Assembly (NCBI RefSeq): GCF_019331695.1
Contig: NZ_JAHBBI010000006.1
Location: 124,001 to 188,000, forward strand
Length of the DNA stretch: 64,000 nt
From: Bifidobacterium pluvialisilvae
Lineage (GTDB): Bacteria; Actinomycetota; Actinomycetes; Actinomycetales; Bifidobacteriaceae
Direction of reading: 5' to 3'
Under the pieces are notes generated by a model, which saw only the letters and a list, made by a program, of their open reading frames with translations, did not search any database and was not told the origin of the DNA. A program made the position numbers and the translations under genes. Below, piece by piece: positions 38,309 through 47,403 of the stretch (positions are counted from its first letter, which is position 1; each line of letters starts with the position of its first letter).

Positions 38309-39787
38309 TCAGGCGACCGGAATATTGGCCCAGAAGCCGGGCAGCAGCACGGCCGAGAGCACGAATCCGAGGATGATGTTGACGACCGCGCCGATGCTGA
38401 ACGCGGCGATGGGCTTCCACCCGAGCGACGACAGCTGCTTGAAGCGAGTCGTCAGACCGATGGAGAGGAACGTGAACGTGAAGGCCCACGTACGCAGCTC
38501 CTTGACCGGCGTGATCAGGTCGCTTGTGATGCCCGCCGAGGCCGAGGCGCCGGCAGTGGCGATCACGATGGTGAGGAAGATCGACGCCACGAAGAAGCCG
38601 ATGACGAACTTCGGGAAGCGGTGCCAGATCTGCGCCACGTCGAGCTTCTGCTTCGGCAGCTTCGTCACGTCCTTGCCGGCGGCCTTGGCCTCGGCCACGC
38701 GGTCCTGACGGTCCCAGTAGGTGATGGCCACGAACGCGAGGATGAGGCACCACACGCCGATGAAGATGTCGCGGCCGACGACCTTCATGAGGGTGAACGC
38801 CGCGATGCCCTGATCTCCGAAGCTGGCGGCCGCGGTGATGCCGGCCGCGTCGGCGAATTCGGAGGTGCCGACCCAGGCGCCGGCCACGCCGTCCGCCAGA
38901 CCGAGCGCCTTGCCGAGGCCCGTAAGCAGGAAGATGGAGATGATGGCCCACACCACCACGATGGAGATCACCGCGGAGACGTGCTCCTTGCGGGTCTTGA
39001 CGGCGCTGCCCACGGCGATGCCGGCGGAGACGCCGCAGATGGAGCCGCCGGCGCCGAGCGTCGCGGCGAAGCGCTTGTCGAGGCCGAACAGACGGGTGGC
39101 GGCGAAGTAGATCACGAGGAACGTGGAGACGGCGATGAACGTTGCCTGCAGGAACGCGACCGGACCGGCCGAGATGATGGTGGTGAACGGCAGCGTGGCG
39201 CCGAGCAGCACGATGCCGACCTTCACATAAAGCTCGGTACGCAGGCTGCCGCCGAAGAATCCTTCGAGGTTGAGGATGTTGCCGAGCAGCAGGCCCACGA
39301 CGAGCGCGACCAGCGGCGCCTCGAGATTGTAGGAGTTGGCGAACTTCGAGGTGCTGAACACGTTGACGGCGAAGCTCAGCACGAACAGCGCCACGAATCC
39401 GCCGAGGAACGCCGGCACCCTGAGCCTGAGGAAGCGTGCGGCCACGCCGAACACGACGGCGAACAGCGCGAACAGCGCAAGGATGTTCGGCCAGCGCTGC
39501 GCGAGACCGGCCGCATGGGTGGTCGCGCCGTTCTTCACGACGTCGCCGCCCTCGAACAGGAACGACCAGGATCCCCAGCTGGGGATCTTCGCGGCGAAGA
39601 TGTTCAGCGAGCTGCCGGCCGCCCACAGCACGAACGCCAGCACGACGATGCCGAGGCCGATGAACACGGCCCACCAGTCCTCGCTGCCGAGGATCTTGTT
39701 GCCTTCGGCGGCCGCCGGAACGGTCTCCTTGGCCTTGGTCTTGGCCTTCGCCGCCGCAGCGGCGGAAGGCGTGATGGATGTAGTCAC
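38309..39787 (-). CDS. yeiH: YeiH/TauZ-family putative sulfate/sulfite exporter (UPF0324)
   Basis: 492 residues with about eleven membrane segments. Family landmarks: LYVKVGIVLLGATLPFTTI, LGAGGSICGVSAGIAVGSAV (the conserved GxxICGxSA loop), FTLMKVVGRD and IGLTTRFKQLSSLGWKPI. Members of this family (PF03601) are found with taurine and sulfonate degradation genes and are proposed to export sulfate or sulfite. A lysine/alanine-rich N-terminus of 30 residues precedes the first segment. GTG start with GGGGAGAG upstream. Here it would relieve excess sulfite from sulfonate cleavage; this role is inference. Confidence 0.85.
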   Translation of the reverse strand: MTTSITPSAAAAAKAKTKAKETVPAAAEGNKILGSEDWWAVFIGLGIVVLAFVLWAAGSSLNIFAAKIPSWGSWSFLFEGGDVVKNGATTHAAGLAQRWPNILALFALFAVVFGVAARFLRLRVPAFLGGFVALFVLSFAVNVFSTSKFANSYNLEAPLVALVVGLLLGNILNLEGFFGGSLRTELYVKVGIVLLGATLPFTTIISAGPVAFLQATFIAVSTFLVIYFAATRLFGLDKRFAATLGAGGSICGVSAGIAVGSAVKTRKEHVSAVISIVVVWAIISIFLLTGLGKALGLADGVAGAWVGTSEFADAAGITAAASFGDQGIAAFTLMKVVGRDIFIGVWCLILAFVAITYWDRQDRVAEAKAAGKDVTKLPKQKLDVAQIWHRFPKFVIGFFVASIFLTIVIATAGASASAGITSDLITPVKELRTWAFTFTFLSIGLTTRFKQLSSLGWKPIAAFSIGAVVNIILGFVLSAVLLPGFWANIPVA

Positions 39788-39970
39788 GATGCTCTCTCCC
39801 CTTGTTGGTGCGACGCCGGTTCCGGCGTCGGTCCGATGATTTCCCTTGATTCGAATCCCGCCGAACGACGATCGACATCCCCCGATATCAGGCCGTCATC
39901 CGGTGTTCGTCTTCGATGCTAACGGGGCGGATCGGCCGCGCGCAAGCTTGGAATTAGTGGAAAAAACAGC

Positions 39971-40001
39971 GTGCCGCTATCGAAAAATCCGATAGCGGCA
40001 C
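39971..40001 (-). terminator. Terminator of the first sulfonate-type ABC operon
   Basis: A perfect 12-bp stem, GTGCCGCTATCG / CGATAGCGGCAC, read on the minus strand, is followed by GCTG and a T run (six A at 39961-39966). It lies 90 bp beyond the ATPase gene. Confidence 0.85.
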
Positions 40002-40091
40002 TTTGTTATATACGGCGATAGATTCGCATTATTACGTAGTTTCCCAGTTGATGCGACGACCGTCCCACCCGACAGCCGGTCGCGACGACGC

Positions 40092-40871
40092 CTACTCCTG
40101 CGCGAAGAACTCCTGGTATATCGAGTCCTTGGCGCGGTTGAACCGTTCGCCGACGCGAGTGCGCGGCGTTCCCAGGTCGACGTGCTCCACGCGCTTGATC
40201 TCGCCGGGATGTGGCTTCATCACCACGACGGTCTCGCCCAGATACACGGCCTCGTCGATGTCGTGCGTCACGATCACCATCGTGATGCCTTCGGACTGCC
40301 AGATGCGCAGCAACTGGTCCTGAAGCTTGATTTTCGTAATCGCGTCGAGCGCGCCGAACGGCTCGTCGAGCAGCAGGACCTTCGGCCGGTTGGCGAGCGC
40401 GCGGGCGATGGCCACGCGCTGCGACATGCCGCCGGAGAGCTGCTTGGGCAGCGCATCCTCGAATCCGTTCAATCCGACGAGATCGATGTTCTCCTGGATC
40501 AGCTCGTCGTTGTGCTTCTCCGAGTCGGGCAGCGCGAACCGGATGTTCTCGCGCACGGAGAACCATGGCAGCAGGCGATGGTCCTGGAAGACGAAGCCCT
40601 TGTCGCGGCCGGGGCCGGGAATCGGCCGGCCGTCCATCAGGGCCTCGCCGTCGTATTCGGTGTCGAGGCCGCCGATGATGCGCAGCAGCGTGGATTTTCC
40701 GCAGCCGGATGGTCCGATGATGGAGGTGAATCCTCCGCGCGGCAGCGAGATCGAAACGTCGTGCAACGCCTCGACCGGCCCGTGTTCCGAGGGGAACACC
40801 TTGGTCAGATGTCTGATGTCGATGATGTTGTCGGCGTTGCCGCCGTCGATGTTGTCGTTGTTGTCGCTCAT
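40092..40871 (-). CDS. ABC transporter ATPase, nitrate/sulfonate/taurine type (SsuB/TauB-like)
   Basis: 259 residues. Walker A GPSGCGKSTLLR, signature LSGGMSQRVAIARAL, Walker B VLLLDEPFGALDAIT and H-loop VTHDIDEAVYLG give the NrtD/SsuB/TauB subfamily. It drives import through the permease and binding protein encoded just upstream. The substrate is not set by the ATPase; the neighbouring sulfur genes suggest a sulfonate. Confidence 0.9.
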   Translation of the reverse strand: MSDNNDNIDGGNADNIIDIRHLTKVFPSEHGPVEALHDVSISLPRGGFTSIIGPSGCGKSTLLRIIGGLDTEYDGEALMDGRPIPGPGRDKGFVFQDHRLLPWFSVRENIRFALPDSEKHNDELIQENIDLVGLNGFEDALPKQLSGGMSQRVAIARALANRPKVLLLDEPFGALDAITKIKLQDQLLRIWQSEGITMVIVTHDIDEAVYLGETVVVMKPHPGEIKRVEHVDLGTPRTRVGERFNRAKDSIYQEFFAQE

Positions 40872-40946
40872 GCCACGCTTCCAGTCGTTTTCCGGGTCGG
40901 TGCCTTGGTCGGCGTCTTGCGCGCCGTCGGCGTTATGCCGCGCGCC

Positions 40947-41885
40947 TCACAGCCAGTTGACGATGCGGCGGCGCTGCCATTCGACGACGTCGTCCATGAG
41001 CTTGCCGACGATGCCGATGATGAGCATGGCGAGGATGACCACGTCGGGGCGGGACATCGAACGGCCGTCGGAGAGCATGAAGCCGACGCCGCTGGTCGCG
41101 CCGATCATTTCGGCGGCGACCACGCAGATCCATGCGCCGGAGAGGCCGAGGCGGATGCCGGTGAGCATCTGCGGCAGCGCGGCCGGCACGACGACCTGGC
41201 GGATGAACCGCCACTTGGGAATCTCATAGACGCGGCCGAGTTCGAAGTAGCGCTTGTCGATGCCCTTGATGCCGTCGACGAAGTTGACGAACATGGGGAA
41301 GAACGCGCCGATGAAGATGATGTAGACCTTGGAGTTCTCGCCGATGCCGAACCACAGGATGGCCAGCGGAATCCATGCGATGCCGGGGATGGGGCGCAGC
41401 ACCTGCATGACCAGGTCGATGAAGCGTTCGAATCGTCGCGAGACGCCGGCGGCGACGCCGAGCACGGCGGCCGCGACGAACGCGACGAGGAATCCTTCGA
41501 GCACGCGTGCGATGCTGACGGCGATGTTGAGCCACAGCTCGCCGCTGCCCGCGTATTCGATGGTGGCCGAGACGATCTGCTGCGGCGTGGCCATGGCGTA
41601 GGAGGCGCTGCGTGCGCCGACGAACGCCCATACGGCCACGAGGATGACGGGCAGCGCGAGGTACAGCGCCCATTTGCCGGCCTTGGCGGAGACCTTGCCG
41701 ACGACGCCGTTCCCGGCCGCCGTCTTGCGAACGGCGACGGGCTTTGCAGCGGCACCCGCCGCGGCGCCGGTCTTCACGGCGGCGTCAACGGTTTTCTTCG
41801 GCTTGACGACGGTCGTCACGCCCGAGGCCGCCTTCGACGCCGCGACGGTAAACGATGAGATTCCTGTCAGCACCTTTTCCACCAT
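40947..41885 (-). CDS. ABC transporter permease, SsuC/TauC-like
   Basis: 312 residues. A 60-residue Lys/Ala/Val-rich N-terminus precedes six membrane segments. The EAA loop (ELGRVYEIPKWRFIRQVVVP, then GIRLGLSGAWICVVAAEMIG) is typical of NrtB/SsuC/TauC permeases. It starts 6 nt after the binding protein stop. The long N-terminal extension is unusual. Confidence 0.9.
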   Translation of the reverse strand: MVEKVLTGISSFTVAASKAASGVTTVVKPKKTVDAAVKTGAAAGAAAKPVAVRKTAAGNGVVGKVSAKAGKWALYLALPVILVAVWAFVGARSASYAMATPQQIVSATIEYAGSGELWLNIAVSIARVLEGFLVAFVAAAVLGVAAGVSRRFERFIDLVMQVLRPIPGIAWIPLAILWFGIGENSKVYIIFIGAFFPMFVNFVDGIKGIDKRYFELGRVYEIPKWRFIRQVVVPAALPQMLTGIRLGLSGAWICVVAAEMIGATSGVGFMLSDGRSMSRPDVVILAMLIIGIVGKLMDDVVEWQRRRIVNWL

Positions 41886-41891
41886 GTGCGA

Positions 41892-42971
41892 TCATTGCCC
41901 CTTAGTCGTATCGTTCGTATTCGTGGTTTTCGAGTTGACGTTTGCGGTCAGGTAGCCGGTGTCGATGAGTTTGTCGACGTCCACCTGGGATTTGAGAATG
42001 CCGTTCTTCCACGCGAAGTCGGCGACCTCGCGGATGGCGGCGATGTCGTCGGGCTTGAGCTCCGTGGTGAACGTGAAGTGCTTCCAGATCTTCTTGAGCA
42101 GGTCGGCGCTGACGCCGAAGTCCTTGGCCACGGCGTTGGCGGCCTTGTCGGGGTCGCTGTTGATTTCGTCGGCGCCGCGCTGCACGGCGCGGTTGTAGGC
42201 GCGCACGATGTCGGGATGCGCCTTGGCGTAGCTGGTCGTGAAGTAGGAGACCATGTTGCCGCGCTTGACGCCCGTGCCGTCGGCCAGCACGCGGGCCGTG
42301 CCCTCGGTTTCGAGCTTGGTGACGTACTGCTCCCAGATGACGATGGCGTCGACGTTATGGGCCTGGATGGCGGCCACCTGATCCTCGGCGGAGAGGTTGG
42401 CGGTGTCCACGTCGTTGAGGGTCATGCCCTGTTTGGCGAGCAGCAGCGCGAGCAGATGCTGCGCGTACGAACCCGTGGCGTAGCCAACCTTCTTGCCGCG
42501 CAGGTCGGCGACCGTTTTGATTGGAGAGTCTTTGGGGACCATGATGGCGAGCGCCTTCTCGCCGTAGGCCACGTTGGAGACGATGGTGACGTCCTGTCCG
42601 GTGGATTTCGCGATGACGGCGGGCAGGTCGGCGGCGTATCCGACGTCGTCGTTGCCGGCGGCCATGGCCTCGTTCACGAGCGGGCCGCTTTTGAACGAAT
42701 CCCACGTGTAGGAGGCGTGCTCCTTGGCGAGCTCCTCCTTGAGGTAGCCGAGCTCGTGGGCCACCCAGACGTCGGAGTAAAGCGGGTAAGGCTGGGCGGC
42801 GATGCGCAGGGTCGTGGTGCTGCCGTCGGAGCCGGCGTTACGTATCGCCTTGCTGCCGGCGTCGGCGATGTATTCGCTGGGCCATGCGCAGCCGGCCAGC
42901 GCCACGGCCATCACGCCGGCCAGTATGACCGCCGTGATGCGTGTGATCGCACCGCCGATTCGTGACCGCAT
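41892..42971 (-). CDS. Sulfonate-type ABC substrate-binding lipoprotein (SsuA-like)
   Basis: 359 residues. Lipoprotein signal with lipobox LAGC (Cys27). The mature part has the NMT1/SsuA fold: LRIAAQPYPLYSDVWVAHELG, AAGNDDVGYAADLPAVIAKS, DLRGKKVGYATGSYAQHLLA and AIVIWEQYV. It is first in a three-gene operon with permease and ATPase and diverges from the MFS-amidohydrolase pair, sharing a control region with a CATAA-N7-CTATAG box. Substrate candidates are alkanesulfonates, taurine or isethionate. Confidence 0.9.
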   Translation of the reverse strand: MRSRIGGAITRITAVILAGVMAVALAGCAWPSEYIADAGSKAIRNAGSDGSTTTLRIAAQPYPLYSDVWVAHELGYLKEELAKEHASYTWDSFKSGPLVNEAMAAGNDDVGYAADLPAVIAKSTGQDVTIVSNVAYGEKALAIMVPKDSPIKTVADLRGKKVGYATGSYAQHLLALLLAKQGMTLNDVDTANLSAEDQVAAIQAHNVDAIVIWEQYVTKLETEGTARVLADGTGVKRGNMVSYFTTSYAKAHPDIVRAYNRAVQRGADEINSDPDKAANAVAKDFGVSADLLKKIWKHFTFTTELKPDDIAAIREVADFAWKNGILKSQVDVDKLIDTGYLTANVNSKTTNTNDTTKGQ

Positions 42972-43192
42972 GTGTTCCCCTTACCGCCTGTGCCGAAGAT
43001 GTTTCGGACTTTGGAGCTTCCCCGTCATATACCGCCGCGTACGGCGTTCCTCGATGGGAACCGTATGCGTTGCGGCTTGATTTCATTATTCCTGCGCAAT
43101 ATGTCGGCGACCACGAAAATCGGCATATTGGGGTAGTCCAAAAATCTTGAGCGGTTTATTAACCGGCACGATTCCGCGGTTTTGCATGATTT

Positions 43193-43210
43193 CATAAGCA
43201 GCCGCTATAG
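43193..43210 (+). promoter_or_regulatory. CATAA-N7-CTATAG box in the ABC/MFS divergent region
   Basis: CATAA-GCAGCCG-CTATAG. It overlaps the palindrome CCGCTATAGCGG (43202-43213). It lies 133 bp upstream of the MFS gene and about 220 bp from the divergent binding-protein gene, in a 371-bp gap (42972-43342) without other recognisable features except AT-rich promoter-like sequence at 43090-43200. Confidence 0.6.
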
Positions 43211-43342
43211 CGGGGCGGCCTGTCGACCCGACGACGTCCGTTACGGTGGTTGGCGAAGGGACCGGCCGGTAACGGACGGAGGATGAATTGAACGCGTGGC
43301 GGTTCGGGGGAACCGCCGACGTTCCCAACGAAAGGACGTCAT

Positions 43343-45019
43343 ATGACGTCGATTACACGATCAACCACACTCGAGGCCGATGCGTCGGCCGCGCAATCGC
43401 AACCGATATCGCAATCGAAGGCCGCCACGAGATTCCTGGTGTTCCCGGTCGTCACGCTGATTCTCGCGCAGATGGGCACGTCGGGAGACAACGGCGCCCT
43501 GGCCATCGCCACGTCGGCGTTGACGACGCAACTTCATGCGAACATGGCGAGCATCCAATTGTCGAACATGATGTATCCGCTGATCGCCGGCTCGTTCATG
43601 GTGGCCGGCGGCTTCATCGGCACGTTGTTCGGTTGGAAGCGCACGTTCCGCACGGGTGCCGTTCTGTGCGCGATCGGCGAGCTGATTTCCGCGATTTCGC
43701 CGAACATCGACGTGTTCAATTGGGGCGGGCGTACGTTCGTCGGTCTTGGCGCGAGTCTGCTGATTCCGTCCGTGCTCGGTCTGATTCCGAAGATCTACAA
43801 GGGCTCGCAGCGCACGCTTGCGTTTGGTTGCGTGGGCGCGGCCGCGGGCGGTTTCTCGTCGTTTCTGCCGCTGGCGCTCGGCATCATCATGGGCGTGAGC
43901 GGTTTCCGCGTGGTGTATGGCGTGCTGGCCGCGTATTTCATCGTGCTGCTGCTGCTGTTGTCGTTCCGTCTGCCGCCGATCACGAAGACGGAGGTCAATC
44001 ACCGGTTCGATGTGCCGGGCGTTACGTTGGCTGCCATCGGGTTCTTCCTGGTGTTGTTCGGATTGTCGCGTATTTCGGCGTGGGGTCTGGCGAAGGCGTT
44101 CCCGCAGGCGCCGTTCACGGTGTTTGGGTTGTCTCCGGCGATTCCGTTGGTCGTGCTTGGCGCCGTTGTGCTGGTCGTGCTTGGTTTCGTGGAGAAGGGC
44201 GTGGAGGAGCGTAATGGCGTGGCCTTGCTGCCGCAGTCGTTTTTGAAGACGCCGCAGGTGCTTGCCGGCCTGTATGCGTGGCTGATCACGTTCCTGTTCC
44301 TTGGTGTGCAGGGCATTCTGATGGGACCGTATCTGCAGTTGGTGGCCGGATGGTCGCCGGCCAAGGTCGGCGTGATTTCGGTGTTGTCCGGTCTGCCGAC
44401 GATTCTTGTGGCGATTGGTCTGCCGAAGCTGTTGCCGGATGCGAATCCGAAGCGGGTGATTCAGTTGGGATATGTCGTCATGATTGCGGCGCTGATCATC
44501 CGCTCGTTCTCGATCACGTTGCATAGTGCGATTGGTTGGCTAGTGTTTCTTGGCACGATCATCACCGGCATCGGCGTCGGCCTGATCAATTCCCAGGCGT
44601 CGAATGTGGTGGCGTTGGCGGTGAACGAGCGTGACGCCTCGCAGTCGGGCGGCGTGCAGGGCGTGGCCCGCAATATCGGCCAGGCGTTGGGCGTGGGTAT
44701 TCTCGGCGCGGTGCTGCTGTTCGGCATCACCGCGAACGTGGGTAATGCCGTGCGCGGTTCCGATGTCATCTCGCCCGAGGTCGCGAATGCGGTGACGAGC
44801 AAGAGCATCACGCTGGTCGGCGACCGGCAGTTCGAGCAGGAGATCGCCGACGTGGACGCCACGCCCGCGGAGAAGGCCGAACTGGTGAAGATCAACGCCC
44901 GGGAACGCTACAACGTCACGAGGGTCGCGTATATCGTGGCCGCCGTCATCGTCGCGTTCGGCCTGTTCACCACCCGCGGCATCACCAAGTTCAAAGAGGC
45001 CGAGGAGCGTAAAAACTGA
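43343..45019 (+). CDS. MFS transporter, DHA2-like (14 membrane segments)
   Basis: 558 residues. After a 28-residue Ser/Ala-rich start come about fourteen hydrophobic segments; LFGWKRTFRTGAVLCAIGEL is the MFS loop 2-3 motif and FVGLGASLLIPSVLGLIPK motif C-like. The last segment ends shortly before the C-terminus. AAAGGA precedes the ATG. It is cotranscribed with the amidohydrolase gene that starts 2 bp after its stop. Import of an amide or export of a product are both possible; the substrate is unknown. Confidence 0.88.
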   Translation: MTSITRSTTLEADASAAQSQPISQSKAATRFLVFPVVTLILAQMGTSGDNGALAIATSALTTQLHANMASIQLSNMMYPLIAGSFMVAGGFIGTLFGWKRTFRTGAVLCAIGELISAISPNIDVFNWGGRTFVGLGASLLIPSVLGLIPKIYKGSQRTLAFGCVGAAAGGFSSFLPLALGIIMGVSGFRVVYGVLAAYFIVLLLLLSFRLPPITKTEVNHRFDVPGVTLAAIGFFLVLFGLSRISAWGLAKAFPQAPFTVFGLSPAIPLVVLGAVVLVVLGFVEKGVEERNGVALLPQSFLKTPQVLAGLYAWLITFLFLGVQGILMGPYLQLVAGWSPAKVGVISVLSGLPTILVAIGLPKLLPDANPKRVIQLGYVVMIAALIIRSFSITLHSAIGWLVFLGTIITGIGVGLINSQASNVVALAVNERDASQSGGVQGVARNIGQALGVGILGAVLLFGITANVGNAVRGSDVISPEVANAVTSKSITLVGDRQFEQEIADVDATPAEKAELVKINARERYNVTRVAYIVAAVIVAFGLFTTRGITKFKEAEERKN

Positions 45020-45020
45020 T

Positions 45021-46691
45021 ATGCCAAGCCACACTCCACAGCTCTTCCGCAACGGCGCCATCCTTACGATGACGCCGGGGTTCGAGCATCGTCCGCTTCC
45101 AGAAGCGTTGCTCACCGACACCGACGGCCGCATCGCGTTCGTCGGTTCGCTCGACGACGCCCGCACGCGCGCCGCACGTATGGAGGCGCATGTTCGCGAG
45201 GTCGATCTGCGGGGTGCCGCGCTGCTGCCGGGACTCATCGACGCGCATAGTCATTTTTCGGGAATATCGCAGTATTTCACGGCCGCCGACCTGACCGACG
45301 CCACGTCCGTCGACGACATCGTCACCCGGCTGCAGGACTTCGCCACGCATAGCGACATTCCGCTCGACAACGGCGTGATTCTGGGCGTCGGATACGACAA
45401 CACCACGCTTGCCGGGCATCGGCATCCCACCCGTCATGATCTCGACAAGGTGACGACGGATGTGCCGGTGCTGGCCGTGCACGTCTCCAGCCATATGATC
45501 GTCGCCAATTCCAAGGCGTTGGCGATGGCCGGCATCACGCGAGATACGCCGGACCCGGCGGGCGCGCGCTTCGGCCGTGAGCCCGACGGCACGCCGGACG
45601 GCCTGTGCCAGGAGCCGGCCGCCATGTTCGCCGTCTATCGTGCGCTCGACTCCCGTATGAAGATCAATCCGCTGGTCTTGGCCGATGCCATGCAGGACGA
45701 GTATCTGTCGCATGGCATCACCACCGCGCAGGATGGCGCGACGACGGCCGGCTGGGCCGACAATCTCGCGTTGCTGGCGTCGGCACGTCGGCTGCGTCTG
45801 GACGCGGTCGCGTATCCGATGCATGGTCAGGACATCGACGGCATTTTCGACCGTCACCGCGGGTATGTGGGATCGCATTACGTCAATCATCTGCGGTTCG
45901 GCGGCGTCAAGCTGATTCTTGACGGTTCGCCGCAAGGACGGACCGCCTGGGTGAGCGAACCGTATGCGCCCGGTCCGGAGGGCGATGACTTCCACGGCAA
46001 TCAGGCGCTTGACGATGCCAACGTTCGTGCGTTCGCCAAATGGGCCATCGACGATGGTCTGCAGGTGATGGCGCATTGCAACGGCGACGCGGCGAACGAA
46101 CAGTTCCTTGACGAATACGGCCGCGCGTACGACGAGTCGACGAACGCACGCAAGGACGAACTGCGTCCGGTGATGATTCACTGCCAGCTGACGCGCCGCG
46201 ACCAGCTTTCACGTTTTAACGACTATCATATGATTCCTTCGTTCTTTGTATCGCACTGCTGGTACTGGGGGGACGTGCATCTGAAGAACTTCGGCGAGGA
46301 GCGCGGACGTCGTATCTCCGCGGTGCGCGACGCGGCGGATTTCGCCCTGCCGTACACGTTCCATACGGATTCGCCGATCATCCGGCCGAACCTGCTGGAA
46401 GCGGTCTGGTGCGCGGCCGCCCGACGGACGAAGTCGGGCGTGGAACTCAATCCGGCGCAACGGGTCGACGTGGTAGACGGCCTGCGCGCCATCACGGCCA
46501 ACGCCGCGTATCAGTACGGGGAGGAGCATGACAAGGGCACGCTGGAGGTCGGCAAGCTGGCCGACCTGTGCGTGCTGGAACATAATCCGCTCGCCGTGCC
46601 GCTCGATGCGGACGGCGTTCCCGACGAATCGCTGCGCCGGCTTCGCGTACTGCGCACCTACAAATCCGGCACCCAGATCTGGCCCCGCTGA
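45021..46691 (+). CDS. YtcJ-like metal-dependent amidohydrolase
   Basis: 556 residues. Amidohydrolase-3 (YtcJ/Nfda) family: LLPGLIDAHSHF (metal HxH), GGVKLILDGSPQGRTAWVSE, VMAHCNGDAANEQFLDEY, YTFHTDSPII, and the final AAYQYGEEHDKGTLEVGKLAD. These enzymes hydrolyse amide or formamide bonds in cytoplasmic substrates. It is paired with the MFS gene and lies under the same box-bearing promoter as sulfur genes, so a sulfonated amide (such as a taurine conjugate) is a possible substrate; that is inference only. Confidence 0.88.
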   Translation: MPSHTPQLFRNGAILTMTPGFEHRPLPEALLTDTDGRIAFVGSLDDARTRAARMEAHVREVDLRGAALLPGLIDAHSHFSGISQYFTAADLTDATSVDDIVTRLQDFATHSDIPLDNGVILGVGYDNTTLAGHRHPTRHDLDKVTTDVPVLAVHVSSHMIVANSKALAMAGITRDTPDPAGARFGREPDGTPDGLCQEPAAMFAVYRALDSRMKINPLVLADAMQDEYLSHGITTAQDGATTAGWADNLALLASARRLRLDAVAYPMHGQDIDGIFDRHRGYVGSHYVNHLRFGGVKLILDGSPQGRTAWVSEPYAPGPEGDDFHGNQALDDANVRAFAKWAIDDGLQVMAHCNGDAANEQFLDEYGRAYDESTNARKDELRPVMIHCQLTRRDQLSRFNDYHMIPSFFVSHCWYWGDVHLKNFGEERGRRISAVRDAADFALPYTFHTDSPIIRPNLLEAVWCAAARRTKSGVELNPAQRVDVVDGLRAITANAAYQYGEEHDKGTLEVGKLADLCVLEHNPLAVPLDADGVPDESLRRLRVLRTYKSGTQIWPR

Positions 46692-46742
46692 CCCCGCCGT
46701 CACAAGCCCCGCCGACAGAGGGCCGACTGGGCAAATGTCTCC

Positions 46743-46860
46743 GCCCCCCGCCGGCGGGGGCTGGCTGCCGTCAGGCAGACTGGGGGTGGCCTGACACCAC
46801 CTCAGTAATGCACCAACCACCCTCAGTCGGCTTCGCCGACAGCTCCCGCCAGCGGGAGCC
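46743..46860. repeat. Two copies of hairpin repeat family A, opposite orientations
   Basis: Copy one (46743-46789) GCCCCCCGCCGGCGGGGGC followed by GCTGCCGTCAGGCAGAC; copy two (46820-46860, inverted) CCCTCAGTCGGCTTCGCCGAC followed by AGCTCCCGCCAGCGGGAGC. They follow the amidohydrolase gene and may end its transcript. Confidence 0.75.
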
Positions 46861-46910
46861 GAGCCACCGTCACCCCAAGCGGAGCCGCCCTCGCCATCCC
46901 AAGCAACACC

Positions 46911-47160
46911 GCCCCACTGTCATCCTGCGCGACGCCACACCTCCCACTGTCATCCCGCACAACGCCGCACCTCCCACTGTCATCCCGCGCGGCGCCGCAC
47001 CTCCCACTGTCATCCCGCGCGGCGCCGTACCTCCCACTGTCATCCTGCGCGACGCCGTACCTCCCACTGTCATCCTGAGCGGAGGCCGAAGGCCGGAGTC
47101 GAAGGATCTCAACCACACCCAACAGATCCTGCGACTCGCTACGCTCGCTCAGGATGACAG
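46911..47160. repeat. 30-bp tandem repeat block plus GTCATCCTGAGCG inverted element
   Basis: Units of exactly 30 bp starting CCACTGTCATCC begin at 46913, 46943, 46973, 47003, 47033 and 47063, with changes mostly in the second half. The last unit runs into an inverted element: GTCATCCTGAGCG at 47070 and CGCTCAGGATGAC at about 47146-47158, around GGAGTCGAAGGATC. Units are directly adjacent with no spacers, so this is not a CRISPR array. The same core element occurs at 57220-57421. Confidence 0.85.
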
Positions 47161-47251
47161 GAGGGGGAAGGCTCGCTCAGGATGACATAAGTCCCGCTAT
47201 AACCCAGGATGATATAAGTCCCCCACTCAAATCCCACAAACCCCAATAATC

Positions 47252-47288
47252 CCAACGATTTATGAGGCATCATAAGCAACTCCTATAC
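47252..47288 (+). promoter_or_regulatory. Control sites of the glycyl radical enzyme gene
   Basis: CATAA-GCAACTC-CTATAC at 47271-47288 is one of five boxes of this type. Just upstream, TTATGA-GGCA-TCATAA forms a 6-bp dyad (47260-47275), and CCAACGATT at 47252-47260 equals one arm of the palindromes at the sulfite reductase promoter. The start codon of the enzyme is 115 bp further. Confidence 0.6.
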
Positions 47289-47403
47289 AGCATTCGGCAT
47301 AAAACGGCCCGTCAATACGGTCGCCGCCGTTAGGCTGAAATCATTGTCGTATTCGCTGGGATGTCGGATACGACGCCAAATAATTGATGGGAGACCAACA
47401 CCG

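Noticed and set aside
46911-47095. Possible CRISPR array
   Set aside because: The 30-bp units are directly adjacent without unique spacers, and no cas gene is present.
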